From Citricoccus sp. CH26A (GTDB taxonomy: Bacteria > Actinomycetota > Actinomycetes > Actinomycetales > Micrococcaceae): DNA of 64,000 bases. Below the pieces are notes generated by a model, which was not told the DNA's origin, did no database searches, and saw nothing but the letters and a program-made list of their open reading frames with translations. The stretch is taken from assembly GCF_000224415.1 (NCBI RefSeq), contig NZ_AFXQ01000004.1:165494-229493 (forward strand). The letters are read 5' to 3'. Below, piece after piece: positions 26,018 through 33,483 of this stretch (the stretch's first letter is position 1; each line of letters begins with the position of its first letter). The position numbers and the translations under genes are program-made.

Positions 26018-26470
26018 TCAGTTCGCGGGAGTGCCGGCCGGGAGCAGCTCGGTGATGAGCTGCTGGATGCGGGTCTTGATCTCGTCGCGGATGGGGCGCA
26101 CCCCGTCGAGGCCCTGGCCGGCAGGGTCCTCGAGCTTCCAGTCCTCGTAGCGCTTGCCCGGGTAGAACGGGCAGGCGTCCCCGCAGCCCATGGTGATGAC
26201 CACGTCGGAGTCCTGCACGGCCTCGTCGGTGAGGACCTTGGGCCGGTTGGCGCTGATGTCGATGCCCTCCTCGGCCATCGCCTGCACCGCCGCCGGGTTC
26301 ACCGTATCGCCCGGGGCGGAACCGGCGGAGCGGACCTCGATCCGGCCCAGCGAGAGGTGGTGGAGGTAGGCGGCAGCCATCTGGGAACGCCCGGCGTTGT
26401 GCACGCACACGAACAGCACCGACGGCTTCTGGGCGGTGGGGGTGGTCTCCGGGGTGGTCTCTGGAGTCAT
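26018..26470 (-). CDS. arsC: Arsenate reductase, thioredoxin-type (LMW-PTP fold)
   Basis: 150 residues; reduces arsenate to arsenite for export by Acr3. P-loop CVHNAGR with Cys22 and Arg28, then GCGDAC with Cys96 and Cys100, followed by [17 protein letters not shown], characteristic of the thioredoxin-coupled class. The N-terminus is a Thr/Pro-rich stretch of about 15 residues. ATG 26470 has GAAGAGA upstream; the longer frame is not supported. Second of three arsenate reductases in the operon, directly before the shortened thioredoxin reductase. Confidence 0.92.
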   Translation of the reverse strand: MTPETTPETTPTAQKPSVLFVCVHNAGRSQMAAAYLHHLSLGRIEVRSAGSAPGDTVNPAAVQAMAEEGIDISANRPKVLTDEAVQDSDVVITMGCGDACPFYPGKRYEDWKLEDPAGQGLDGVRPIRDEIKTRIQQLITELLPAGTPAN

Positions 26471-26522
26471 CGGGTCATCTCTTCTCGGTCGGTGGGTCAC
26501 GGAGCAGTCGGTCATGAGCAGG

Positions 26523-26966
26523 TCAGGGGCCGGGGGTACCGGTGAGGTCGGTGAGCAGGGCCCGCACGCGGGCGTCGATATCGTCACGGACCAGGCGCAT
26601 CCGCACGGCCCCTTCGATGCCGCGGGTGGAGGGCTCGTCGGTGTGCCAGGTCTCGATGGTCCCTGCCATACCCTCCACCGGGTCGACCTTCGCCTCGTCC
26701 CCCAGGACGATGACCCGGTCCACGCGTGCCAGCAGGTCCGCGTCGATGGGCTTGGGCTGGCCGCCGGACATGTCCGCCCCGACCTCGGCGACGACCTCGG
26801 CCGAGAGGGTGTTGATCGCCTCGCCGGGTTTGGTTCCGGCGGAGTGGACTTCCACGGTGCCGGCGGCGTGGTGGTCCATCAGGGCCGCGGCCATCTGGGA
26901 CTTGCCACCGTTCTTGGCACACACGAACAACACGGCCGGCCGGGACGCGGACTCTGAGGTGATCAT
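26523..26966 (-). CDS. arsC: Arsenate reductase, mycothiol/mycoredoxin type
   Basis: 147 residues. The phosphatase loop reads CAKNGGK (Cys16, Lys22 in place of the usual Arg), the form seen in Corynebacterium ArsC1/ArsC2, which form an arseno-mycothiol adduct resolved by mycoredoxin. It lacks the GCGDAC pair of the other two reductases. Later residues ([19 protein letters not shown]) fit the family. ATG with GGGGAG upstream, 29 bases after acr3. Together with mtr at the left edge it indicates mycothiol-dependent arsenate reduction. Confidence 0.9.
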   Translation of the reverse strand: MITSESASRPAVLFVCAKNGGKSQMAAALMDHHAAGTVEVHSAGTKPGEAINTLSAEVVAEVGADMSGGQPKPIDADLLARVDRVIVLGDEAKVDPVEGMAGTIETWHTDEPSTRGIEGAVRMRLVRDDIDARVRALLTDLTGTPGP

Positions 26967-26995
26967 CTGTTGCTCTCCCCTCGGGGATGAGGGGT

Positions 26996-28120
26996 TCAGG
27001 CGCGGGTCGCGGCGACGGTCTCGGCGCGGACCGGGACGGTGGGGTCCCCGGGGAACAGCCTGCGCCCGGCCCACAGGGACACGTAGACCAGCCCCACCAG
27101 CACGGGAACCTCGATCAGCGGGCCGACGACACCGGCCAGGGCCTGGCCGGAGGTCACCCCGAAGGTGCCGATGGCCACGGCGATGGCCAGTTCGAAGTTG
27201 TTGCCCGCGGCGGTGAAGGCCACCGTGGTGGCCTTCGCGTAATTCAGCCCCACCGCCTTGGAGGCGATCAGGGCGATGCCGAACATCAGCACGAAATAGG
27301 CCAGCAGCGGCAGCGCGATCCGGGCCACGTCCCAGGGGTTGGAAGTGATCGCCTCGCCCTGCAGGGCGAACAGCAGCACGATGGTGAACAGCAGCCCGTA
27401 CAGCGCCCACGGCCCGATCCTGGGCAGGAACCTCTCCTCGTACCACTGGCGCCCCTTGGCCTTCTCGCCAAGGGTGCGGGTGAGGAAGCCGGCCAGCAAG
27501 GGGATGCCCAGGAACACCAGCACGCTGAGCACGATCGCCCACACGGAGAAGTCGGCGGACGTGGTGGGCAGGCCTAGCCAGGACGGCAGCACCTGGAGGT
27601 AGAACCAGCCCAGGGCGCCGAAGGCGATGACCTGGAAGACGGAGTTGATGGCCACCAGCACGGCGGCGGCCTCCCGGTCCCCGCAGGCCAGGTCGTTCCA
27701 GATGAACACCATGGCGATGCACCGGGCCAGTCCGACGATGATCAGTCCGGTCCGGTACTCGGGCAGGTCCGGGAGCAGCATCCAGGCCAGGGTGAACATC
27801 AGTGCTGGGCCGACGACCCAGTTCAACGCCAGGGAAGTGACCATCAGGCGCCGGTCCCCGGCCACACGATGGGTCTCGTCGTAGCGGACCTTGGCCAGCA
27901 CCGGGTACATCATCACCAGCAGCCCGATCGCGATCGGCAGGGATACCTCCCCGATCTTCACCGCCTCCAGGGCGGTGTTCAGTCCCGGCACGAACCTGCC
28001 CAGGGCCAGGCCGACGACCATGGCCAGCCCGATCCAGGCCGGCAGCCAACGGTCCAGGAAGGACATCTCCTTCATCACGCCGTGCTGGGCGGCCGGCGGT
28101 GCGGTGGTGGGGACGCTCAT
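26996..28120 (-). CDS. acr3: Arsenite efflux permease Acr3
   Basis: 374-residue inner-membrane arsenite exporter of the Acr3 family with about 10 helices. The motif [19 protein letters not shown] contains the Cys known to be essential in Acr3, and [20 protein letters not shown] is the second conserved block. First gene of the six-gene arsenic operon running leftward. Its promoter overlaps sites likely bound by ArsR. ArsB is a different family and is excluded by these motifs. Confidence 0.95.
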   Translation of the reverse strand: MSVPTTAPPAAQHGVMKEMSFLDRWLPAWIGLAMVVGLALGRFVPGLNTALEAVKIGEVSLPIAIGLLVMMYPVLAKVRYDETHRVAGDRRLMVTSLALNWVVGPALMFTLAWMLLPDLPEYRTGLIIVGLARCIAMVFIWNDLACGDREAAAVLVAINSVFQVIAFGALGWFYLQVLPSWLGLPTTSADFSVWAIVLSVLVFLGIPLLAGFLTRTLGEKAKGRQWYEERFLPRIGPWALYGLLFTIVLLFALQGEAITSNPWDVARIALPLLAYFVLMFGIALIASKAVGLNYAKATTVAFTAAGNNFELAIAVAIGTFGVTSGQALAGVVGPLIEVPVLVGLVYVSLWAGRRLFPGDPTVPVRAETVAATRA

Positions 28121-28137
28121 GAAAGCCCATCTCTCGT

Positions 28138-28153
28138 ATCGACCAATATCGAT
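28138..28153. promoter_or_regulatory. ArsR operator candidate 1
   Basis: ATCGA-N6-TCGAT is a perfect inverted repeat of 16 bases, 18 bases before the acr3 start and close to the expected acr3 transcript start. The ATCGA-N6-TCGAT form is like known ArsR/SmtB sites. Confidence 0.5.
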
Positions 28154-28157
28154 GCGA

Positions 28158-28188
28158 ACCCTACCGGGACATATTGGCAGTCGTCAAT
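28158..28188 (-). promoter_or_regulatory. acr3 promoter with overlapping ArsR operator candidate 2
   Basis: Minus-strand TTGACG (28187-28182) and TAGGGT (28163-28158) with an 18-base spacer are the likely -35 and -10 boxes of the acr3 operon. A second 16-base site, ATTG-N8-CAAT (28173-28188), the same length as candidate 1, overlaps the -35. In addition CCAATAT (28143) and ATATTGG (28171) are exact complements. ArsR binding here would shut off both directions. Confidence 0.5.
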
Positions 28189-28189
28189 G

Positions 28190-28195
28190 TAAGAT
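28190..28195 (+). promoter_or_regulatory. Candidate -10 box of leaderless arsR
   Basis: TAAGAT followed by 6 bases and the ATG at 28202. GGGACA 18 bases upstream is a possible -35. It abuts ArsR operator candidate 2, so autoregulation is likely. Confidence 0.45.
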
Positions 28196-28201
28196 GGGGT
28201 G

Positions 28202-28588
28202 ATGGTCGCGACCACTACTCTTCCCGCTCCCGAGACCACCGACCGCCGCATTGCGACCGCCGGCGCGCCGGGATCGGTGGCGTGTTGTTCCCTGTCCGAT
28301 GGCCCGATCAACGCCGAGCAGGCCCAGCGGGCCGCCGGGATGCTCAAGGCCCTGGCCGACCCGATGCGGTTGCGCCTGCTCTCCCACGTCGCCGCCCAGG
28401 GCTGTGAGGCCGTGTGCTCCTGCGACCTCACGGAGGAACTCGGCATCAGTCAGCCCACCGTCAGCCACCACATGAAGAAGCTCGTGGACGCAGGACTCCT
28501 CACCCGGGAACAGCGCGGCCGGTGGGCGCACTACACCGTGGTCCCGGCCGCCTTCGCCGAGCTGCGTCGGATGCTGGAGCTGGGCTGA
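28202..28588 (+). CDS. arsR: ArsR-family arsenic-responsive repressor
   Basis: 128-residue winged-helix repressor. Helix-turn-helix: DLTEELGISQPTVSHHMKKL, wing EQRGRWAHYTVV. Possible arsenite ligands: an N-terminal pair Cys28-Cys29 (VACCSLSD), as in Corynebacterium ArsR, and Cys68, Cys72, Cys74 (CEAVCSCDL), as in the E. coli-type CVCDL site. Having both sets is notable. Divergent from acr3, followed by arsO 19 bases later. The ATG at 28202 fits a leaderless transcript; the GTG just before it is also in frame. Confidence 0.93.
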   Translation: MVATTTLPAPETTDRRIATAGAPGSVACCSLSDGPINAEQAQRAAGMLKALADPMRLRLLSHVAAQGCEAVCSCDLTEELGISQPTVSHHMKKLVDAGLLTREQRGRWAHYTVVPAAFAELRRMLELG

Positions 28589-28607
28589 CCCGCCAGTCCT
28601 GGGGACC

Positions 28608-29741
28608 ATGAAGTCCGACGAGGTCGACGTCCTGGTGATCGGCGGGGGTCAGGCCGGGCTGGCCGCCGGGTTCTACCTGCACCGCCTGGCCCGCGACGCC
28701 GCCCGCGGCCGCGGCGGACCCGCTCCCAGCTTCGCGATCCTGGATGCCAACGACCGCCCCGGCGGGGCCTGGCAGTACTACTGGGACACCCTGGAGCTGT
28801 TCTCCCCGGCTGCCTACAGCTCGCTGCCCGGTTACCAGATGCCGCCCTGGGCCGGGGTGGGCAACCCCTCGGCCGCCGACGTGGTGTCCTACCTGCGCGC
28901 CTACGAGCAACGGTACGAGCTGCCGGTGCAACGGCCCGTCACGGCCCAGGTCGTCACAGACGGACCGGACGGGAATTACCTCACCCGCACCGACCGGGGC
29001 ACCTGGAGAAGCCGGGTGGTCATCAACGCGACCGGGTCCTGGCGCCGTCCCTTCATCCCCCGCGTCCCCGGGGCAGAGCAGTTCACCGGGCGCCAGTTGC
29101 ACACCACCGGCTATCGAGGCCGGAAGCCCTTCACCGGCCAGCGGGTGGTGGTGGTCGGCGGGGGCAACTCCGGGGCGCAGATCTCCGCCGACCTGCTGGA
29201 CGCCGCCGCCTCGGTGACCTGGGTGACCCGCCGGCCACCCCGGTACCTGCCCGACGACGTCGACGGCCGGGCCCTGTTCGCCGTGGCCACCGCCCACGTC
29301 CAGGCCGCGCGCCGGGGTGAACCCAGCCCCGGCGGGGTCGGCTCCCTCGGCGACATCGTCGCCGTGCCCCCCGTCCGGGCAGCCCGGGACGCCGGGCGGC
29401 TGGAGGCCGCCTCGATGTTCTCGGCCTTCACCCCCACCGGCATCCGGTGGGACAACGGCCGCCGGGCAGAGGTCGACGCGGTCATCTGGTGCACCGGCTT
29501 CCGCCCTGACCTGGGCCACCTGCGCCCCCTGGACCTGAGCATGGAGGGAACCGTCCCGGCCACCACCGGCACCACGCCCACACGCGCCCGCGACCGGCCC
29601 GGGCTGTTCTTCCTCGGCTACGGGGACTGGTGCGGCCCGGCCTCGGCCACCCTGATCGGCGTGGGAGCCCCCGCCCGTGCCACCGTCTCTGTCGCGACCG
29701 ACCACCTCACCGGCCCCGTGGAAAACGACCGGAAAGACTAG
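28608..29741 (+). CDS. arsO: ArsO-type flavin-dependent monooxygenase
   Basis: 377 residues. FAD motif GGGQAGLAAGFYLHR, then DANDRPGGAWQYYWDTLELFSP (split by the family's conserved AW...LFSPA layout), an NADPH motif VVGGGNSGAQISADLL, and CTGFRPDLGHLRP near the end. These match ArsO proteins, which are found in arsenic clusters and are thought to oxidise or help detoxify arsenicals; the exact reaction is unsettled. Follows arsR closely and is likely co-transcribed. Distinct from the Cys-tailed flavoprotein on the other arm of the island. Confidence 0.85.
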   Translation: MKSDEVDVLVIGGGQAGLAAGFYLHRLARDAARGRGGPAPSFAILDANDRPGGAWQYYWDTLELFSPAAYSSLPGYQMPPWAGVGNPSAADVVSYLRAYEQRYELPVQRPVTAQVVTDGPDGNYLTRTDRGTWRSRVVINATGSWRRPFIPRVPGAEQFTGRQLHTTGYRGRKPFTGQRVVVVGGGNSGAQISADLLDAAASVTWVTRRPPRYLPDDVDGRALFAVATAHVQAARRGEPSPGGVGSLGDIVAVPPVRAARDAGRLEAASMFSAFTPTGIRWDNGRRAEVDAVIWCTGFRPDLGHLRPLDLSMEGTVPATTGTTPTRARDRPGLFFLGYGDWCGPASATLIGVGAPARATVSVATDHLTGPVENDRKD

Positions 29742-29751
29742 TCCCACGGTC

Positions 29752-29783
29752 TTGACCTTGGAGTGGACTCCAAGGTTTATCGT
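29752..29783 (+). promoter_or_regulatory. MerR-type promoter with perfect palindromic operator
   Basis: TTGACC (29752-29757) and TATCGT (29778-29783) are separated by 20 bases, the over-long spacer of metal-activated MerR promoters. Within it ACCTTGGAGT and ACTCCAAGGT (29755-29776) form a perfect 10-base inverted repeat with a 2-base centre. The ATG of merR begins 6 bases after the -10, so the transcript is probably leaderless and the gene autoregulated. Confidence 0.75.
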
Positions 29784-29789
29784 TGCCGC

Positions 29790-30218
29790 ATGACGACCCA
29801 GACAGTGGTTCAACGCGGCATGCGGATCGGTGAACTCGCCGCAGCGACCAGCCTGAGCCCGGACACGATCCGGTACTACGAGAAGGCCGGCCTGCTACCC
29901 GACCCGGCCCGTACCCCGGCCGGGTACCGCGCCTACGGCCCCGAGGCCGTCGATCGACTGCACTTCATCCAGGGCGCCCAGCGGCTCGGCCTGCGGCTCG
30001 AGGACATCCGCAACCTCCTGGCCATCCGGGACACCGGGACCTGTCCGTGCGAACCGGCCGCCGACCTGCTGACCCGACGCCTGGCCGAGCTGGACGAGAA
30101 GATCAGGCACCTCGAGGTCCTGCGGGCCGAGATGGCCGCCATGCTCGACGCCCTGCCCGCCGAGGACTGTCCCCAGCCCACCCCCGGCACGTGGCTGACA
30201 CCGGAGAGGAGGTGTTGA
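29790..30218 (+). CDS. MerR-family heavy-metal-responsive regulator
   Basis: 142 residues. Helix-turn-helix IGELAAATSLSPDTIRYYEK and wing AGYRAYG are classical MerR; the dimerisation helix spans about 92-120. Cysteines at 85 and 87 (CPC), 127 (DCP) and 142 (C-terminal) are potential metal ligands of the CadR/ZntR/PbrR kind, though not identical to any, so the inducer (Cd, Pb, Zn, Hg or As) is undetermined. ATG at 29790 is leaderless with respect to the MerR promoter. Immediately followed, after three bases, by the cysteine-rich peptide gene. It lies next to arsO but has its own promoter. Confidence 0.88.
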   Translation: MTTQTVVQRGMRIGELAAATSLSPDTIRYYEKAGLLPDPARTPAGYRAYGPEAVDRLHFIQGAQRLGLRLEDIRNLLAIRDTGTCPCEPAADLLTRRLAELDEKIRHLEVLRAEMAAMLDALPAEDCPQPTPGTWLTPERRC

Positions 30219-30221
30219 GAG

Positions 30222-30281
30222 ATGAACGACTGCTGTGACGACCCGACCTGCCCGCCAGAGTCCTGCGGCTGCGGCTGCTAG
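30222..30281 (+). CDS. Cysteine-rich 19-residue peptide (metallothionein-like microprotein)
   Basis: Encodes 19 residues ending in CGCGC; six of them are Cys (positions 4, 5, 10, 15, 17 and 19), arranged CC, then single Cys, then three alternating with Gly. AGGAGG lies 9 bases before the ATG inside the end of merR, and the ATG follows the merR TGA after 3 bases, so translation is probably coupled. A strong hairpin follows 30 bases after the stop. The composition suggests a metal-binding peptide or metal-sink induced by the MerR protein. It could also be a degraded longer gene; no homologue is recalled. Confidence 0.6.
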   Translation: MNDCCDDPTCPPESCGCGC

Positions 30282-30310
30282 GCCACCGGCCCGGTCCATC
30301 CCGGGAACGC

Positions 30311-30348
30311 CGACAGCCCGGACCCTTGATCATGGGTCCGGGCTGTCG
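30311..30348. terminator. 15-base-pair hairpin after the merR/peptide operon
   Basis: CGACAGCCCGGACCC pairs perfectly with GGGTCCGGGCTGTCG over an 8-base loop. It separates the island from the tRNA-Pro gene and may act on both strands. Confidence 0.75.
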
Positions 30349-30369
30349 CTGATCTCTTGGGAGATCACA

Positions 30370-30446
30370 TGGTCGGGCTAGCGGGATTCGAACCCACGAC
30401 CTCCTGACCCCCAGTCAGGCGCGCTACCAAGCTGCGCCATAGCCCG
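30370..30446 (-). tRNA. tRNA-Pro (anticodon GGG)
   Basis: On the minus strand the sequence folds as a complete tRNA: acceptor stem CGGGCTA/TAGCCCG, D-arm with GCGC stem, anticodon stem CCTGA/TCAGG with loop CTGGGGG giving anticodon GGG (reads CCC), and T-arm with TTCGAAT loop. The discriminator A and CCA are encoded (30372-30370). The 3' end faces the arsenic island, the usual orientation for island insertion at a tRNA. Confidence 0.95.
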
Positions 30447-30566
30447 TGAGGAGAACGCCTGCGGCGTTTTCCACCGGACTCACTCTACCCCATCGCGGGC
30501 GGTGCCGTGGACACGCCACGATGCGGTGAGCCGCGGCCGTGGGACCGGCCCCCTTCCGCCCCTGGA

Positions 30567-31595
30567 TCAGGTGAGCCTGACGATCATCTTGCCCCGGTTC
30601 TCGCCGCGCATCATGGCCAGGAACGCCTCGACGGTGCGGTCGAGACCGTCCATCACCGTCTCCTCGAAGACGACCTCCCCGGAGGACAACCACCCGGTCA
30701 TCCGCTCCTGGAACTCCTCCACCGCCCCGGGGTGGGCGGCGGCCACCTCCGTGACGATGAAGCCCTGCATGCGCAGCCGACGGGTGAGGACGTTGCCGAG
30801 GTTGTCCGGCCCGGGCGGGCGCTGCGTGGCGTTGTACCCGGAGATCTGCCCGCACAGGGCGATCCTGCCGAAGTCGGCCATGACGTCCAGGGCCGCCTCG
30901 AGGTGGTCCCCGCCCACGTTGTCGAAGAACACGTCCACCCGGTCCTGGCCGACGGCCCCCGCCAACTGCTCCCGGATCGGCGCGTCCCTGTAGTTGAGCG
31001 CCACGTCATAGCCGTACTGCTGCGTGAGGGCGGTCGTCTTCTCCGTCGTGCCGGCCGAGCCGATCACCCTGGCTGCCCCCAGCAGCCGGGCGATCTGACC
31101 CACGGCGGTGCCCACGGCACCGGCGGCGCCCGAGACCAGGACGGTGTCCCCTTCCCGAAGCCCGGTGATCCTGGTCAGGCCGAGGTACGCGGTCATGCCC
31201 GGCATGCCGAGGATCCCCAGATAGGCCGAGTGCGGCAGGCCCTCGAGCGCGGGGACGGGCCGGAAGTCCTCCGCCCCGGCCTGGACCCGGTCCGTCCAGC
31301 CGTGCTGGTGCAGCACCAGTGTGCCCGGGGGCAGGTGGTCGGCTGCCGACTCCACCACGCGGCCCACCGCGCCCCCGGTGATGGTCTCCCCCACCTGGTA
31401 CGGCGTGACATAGCTGCGTGCCGCGCTCATCCGGCCGCGCATGTACGGGTCCACGGAGAGGAACTCGTTGACCACGCGCACCTGTCCGGGCCGCAGGTCT
31501 GCGTACTCCACCGACTCCGTGGCGAAGTCCTGGGGCGTGGGCCATCCCTGCGGGCGGGCGGCCAGGCGGATCTGGGTACTGGTGAACGTGCTCAT
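30567..31595 (-). CDS. NADP-dependent medium-chain reductase (curcumin/double-bond reductase-like)
   Basis: 342 residues of the zinc-independent leukotriene B4 dehydrogenase/double-bond reductase group. Seen: YMRGRMSAARSYVTPYQ, substrate-region GMPGMTAYLGL, and the NADPH-binding VLVSGAAGAVGTAVGQIARLLG, then DNVGGDHLEAALDVM. It probably reduces an activated alpha,beta-double bond. ATG 31595 has AGGAG 9 bases upstream; upstream in-frame sequence lacks support. Stands alone near the tRNA gene; not obviously tied to neighbours. Confidence 0.88.
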   Translation of the reverse strand: MSTFTSTQIRLAARPQGWPTPQDFATESVEYADLRPGQVRVVNEFLSVDPYMRGRMSAARSYVTPYQVGETITGGAVGRVVESAADHLPPGTLVLHQHGWTDRVQAGAEDFRPVPALEGLPHSAYLGILGMPGMTAYLGLTRITGLREGDTVLVSGAAGAVGTAVGQIARLLGAARVIGSAGTTEKTTALTQQYGYDVALNYRDAPIREQLAGAVGQDRVDVFFDNVGGDHLEAALDVMADFGRIALCGQISGYNATQRPPGPDNLGNVLTRRLRMQGFIVTEVAAAHPGAVEEFQERMTGWLSSGEVVFEETVMDGLDRTVEAFLAMMRGENRGKMIVRLT

Positions 31596-31737
31596 GGACT
31601 CACTCCTGGTGGCGTGTCGGTCGCTTCCGGCACCGACCCTACGCCCGGACCGGCACGCACCCCCGACGTGTCCGCGGCGCGCGGACACGTCAGTTTTCCG
31701 GACGCCGAGCAGGGGCCCCGAGACGGGGGCCGTACGG

Positions 31738-32196
31738 TCAGAACGAGTACGTGCGCTCGCCCACCCGGAACTCGACGGTCTCCAGGTCCTGCACGCGTTC
31801 CTTGGCCTGGGCCGCGACCCGCTCCATGGTCTCCTGCAGCACGGCGGGATCGACCTCCGCGGCCTGCTCCCCGTAGTGGACGACCAGCGTGCCCTCGTCC
31901 CCCTTGATCTCGAAGGACTCCATGTCCGGGCCGGAGGGCATGGACCGGAAGAACTCGGTCACCCTGGAGTTGTCCCCCAGGAGGATGCCGTCGAACTCGG
32001 CCAGGGACGACCAGTCGAAGTCCCGGACCTGCTCCACCGTGAGGTCGCCCATCTGTCGCGCCTCGGTCCAGAGCTGCTCGGCCTGGGCGGTGACCTCCTC
32101 GGCCTGGCCCCTGATCTCCTCGACCTGGGCACAACCTGTCAGTGACACCGTCAGCAGGACTGCCGCACCGGCGGCCCGACGTCGCGAGGTCTTCAT
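31738..32196 (-). CDS. Predicted lipoprotein, function unknown
   Basis: 152 residues. Signal: positively charged MKTSRRR, hydrophobic AAVLLTVSL, lipobox LTGC with lipidated Cys22. The mature part starts with a Glu/Gln-rich predicted helix (EEIRGQAEEVTAQAEQLW) and has a beta-rich C-terminus. Small actinobacterial lipoproteins of this kind usually have no assigned function. The gene lies between two oxidoreductases in opposite orientations and is divergent from the FAD-dependent one. Confidence 0.8.
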   Translation of the reverse strand: MKTSRRRAAGAAVLLTVSLTGCAQVEEIRGQAEEVTAQAEQLWTEARQMGDLTVEQVRDFDWSSLAEFDGILLGDNSRVTEFFRSMPSGPDMESFEIKGDEGTLVVHYGEQAAEVDPAVLQETMERVAAQAKERVQDLETVEFRVGERTYSF

Positions 32197-32226
32197 CCCG
32201 GTATCTTCTCACGGCAGGATGTGACC

Positions 32227-33483
32227 ATGAGCGGCACCTGTGTGGTCGTGGGCGGCGGGCCCGCGGGAATGGTCCTGGGGCTCCTGCTGGCCCGGGCCGG
32301 CATCGAGGTGACCGTGCTGGAGAAGCACGGCGACTTCCTCCGGGACTTCCGCGGGGACACCGTGCATCCCAGCACCCTGACCCTGCTCGAGGACCTGGGG
32401 CTGTTCGAGGCGTTCGACGCCCTGCCGCAGACCCGGCTGGATGGCGTCGGCTTCCCGGCCCCCGACGGCAGCTCGGTGCGCCTGGTGACCCTCGGGCGGT
32501 TGCGGGTGCCCCATCCCTACATCGCGATGGTCCCGCAGTGGGACCTGCTGGACCTGCTGGCCCGGGCGGCCGGCGAGGAACCCACCATCGCCCTGCGGAT
32601 GAGCACCGAGGCGGTGGACGTACTGCGCGAGGGCGGCGGGGTCACCGGGGTCCGGTACCGGTCCTCGGAGGGGGCCGGGGAGCTGCGCGCCGACCTCGTC
32701 GTCGCCTGCGACGGCCGGGGGTCGATCCTGCGGCGCGCGGCCGGGCTCCCCGTGCGGGAGTACCCGGTTCCCTTCGACGTGTGGTGGTTCCGCCGGCCCG
32801 CCCTCGGGGACCCGGGCATCTCCCTGCTCCCCCGGTTCCGCGCCGGTGCCGCCGTCGTCGCCATCCCGCGGCGGGGGTACTTCCAGGTCGCGTACCTGGG
32901 CCGGAAGGGTGGCGACGCCGGGTTGCGCCGCCGGGGCGTCGAGGCTCTCCGCCGGGAACTGCGCGGCCTGCTGCCGCCGGAGGCCGACGTCGGCGCCCTG
33001 ACCTCGATGGACCAGGTCAAGCACCTGGACGTGCGGGTGGACCGGCTCCGGCGGTGGCACACCGACGGCCTGCTGTGCATCGGGGACGCGGCGCACGCGA
33101 TGTCCCCCGTCGGCGGGGTCGGGATCAACCTGGCCGTGCAGGACGCCGTCGCGACCGCCCGTCTGCTGGCCCCCGCGATCCGGGCGGGCCGCGTGCGCCC
33201 CCGCGTGCTCGCCCGGGTGCGGCATCGTCGGCTGATGCCGACCGCCCTCATCCAGGCGGTGCAGCGGGTCGCGCACGCCCGGTTCGTCGAACCCGTACTG
33301 GACGGCACGTGGGCCGCTCCGTCACCATGGTTCGTCTCCCTGGTCCGCCGGTTCCCCGCGCTGACCCTCCTGCCCGCTTACCTGATCGGCGTCGGCCCGT
33401 TGCCGGAGCGGGCCCCGGACTGGGCCCGCCGCCCGTCGCTGCCGAAGACGGCGTCCCCGGCCCACCCGGTGGCCGCGGACTAG
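32227..33483 (+). CDS. FAD-dependent monooxygenase, p-hydroxybenzoate hydroxylase fold
   Basis: 418 residues. N-terminal FAD motif [20 protein letters not shown], middle DG motif ([16 protein letters not shown]), and C-terminal [22 protein letters not shown], the three signatures of the family. ATG 32227 has CAGGA 7 bases upstream. Its last 4 bases overlap the 3' end of der on the other strand. The substrate cannot be read; it resembles uncharacterised actinobacterial UbiH/MhpA-like oxidoreductases. Divergent from the lipoprotein gene. Confidence 0.85.
   Translation: MSGTCVVVGGGPAGMVLGLLLARAGIEVTVLEKHGDFLRDFRGDTVHPSTLTLLEDLGLFEAFDALPQTRLDGVGFPAPDGSSVRLVTLGRLRVPHPYIAMVPQWDLLDLLARAAGEEPTIALRMSTEAVDVLREGGGVTGVRYRSSEGAGELRADLVVACDGRGSILRRAAGLPVREYPVPFDVWWFRRPALGDPGISLLPRFRAGAAVVAIPRRGYFQVAYLGRKGGDAGLRRRGVEALRRELRGLLPPEADVGALTSMDQVKHLDVRVDRLRRWHTDGLLCIGDAAHAMSPVGGVGINLAVQDAVATARLLAPAIRAGRVRPRVLARVRHRRLMPTALIQAVQRVAHARFVEPVLDGTWAAPSPWFVSLVRRFPALTLLPAYLIGVGPLPERAPDWARRPSLPKTASPAHPVAAD

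Noticed and set aside
31711..31737. Terminator after the small lipoprotein gene
   Set aside because: Only a 6-base GGCCCC/GGGGCC stem; too weak to claim.
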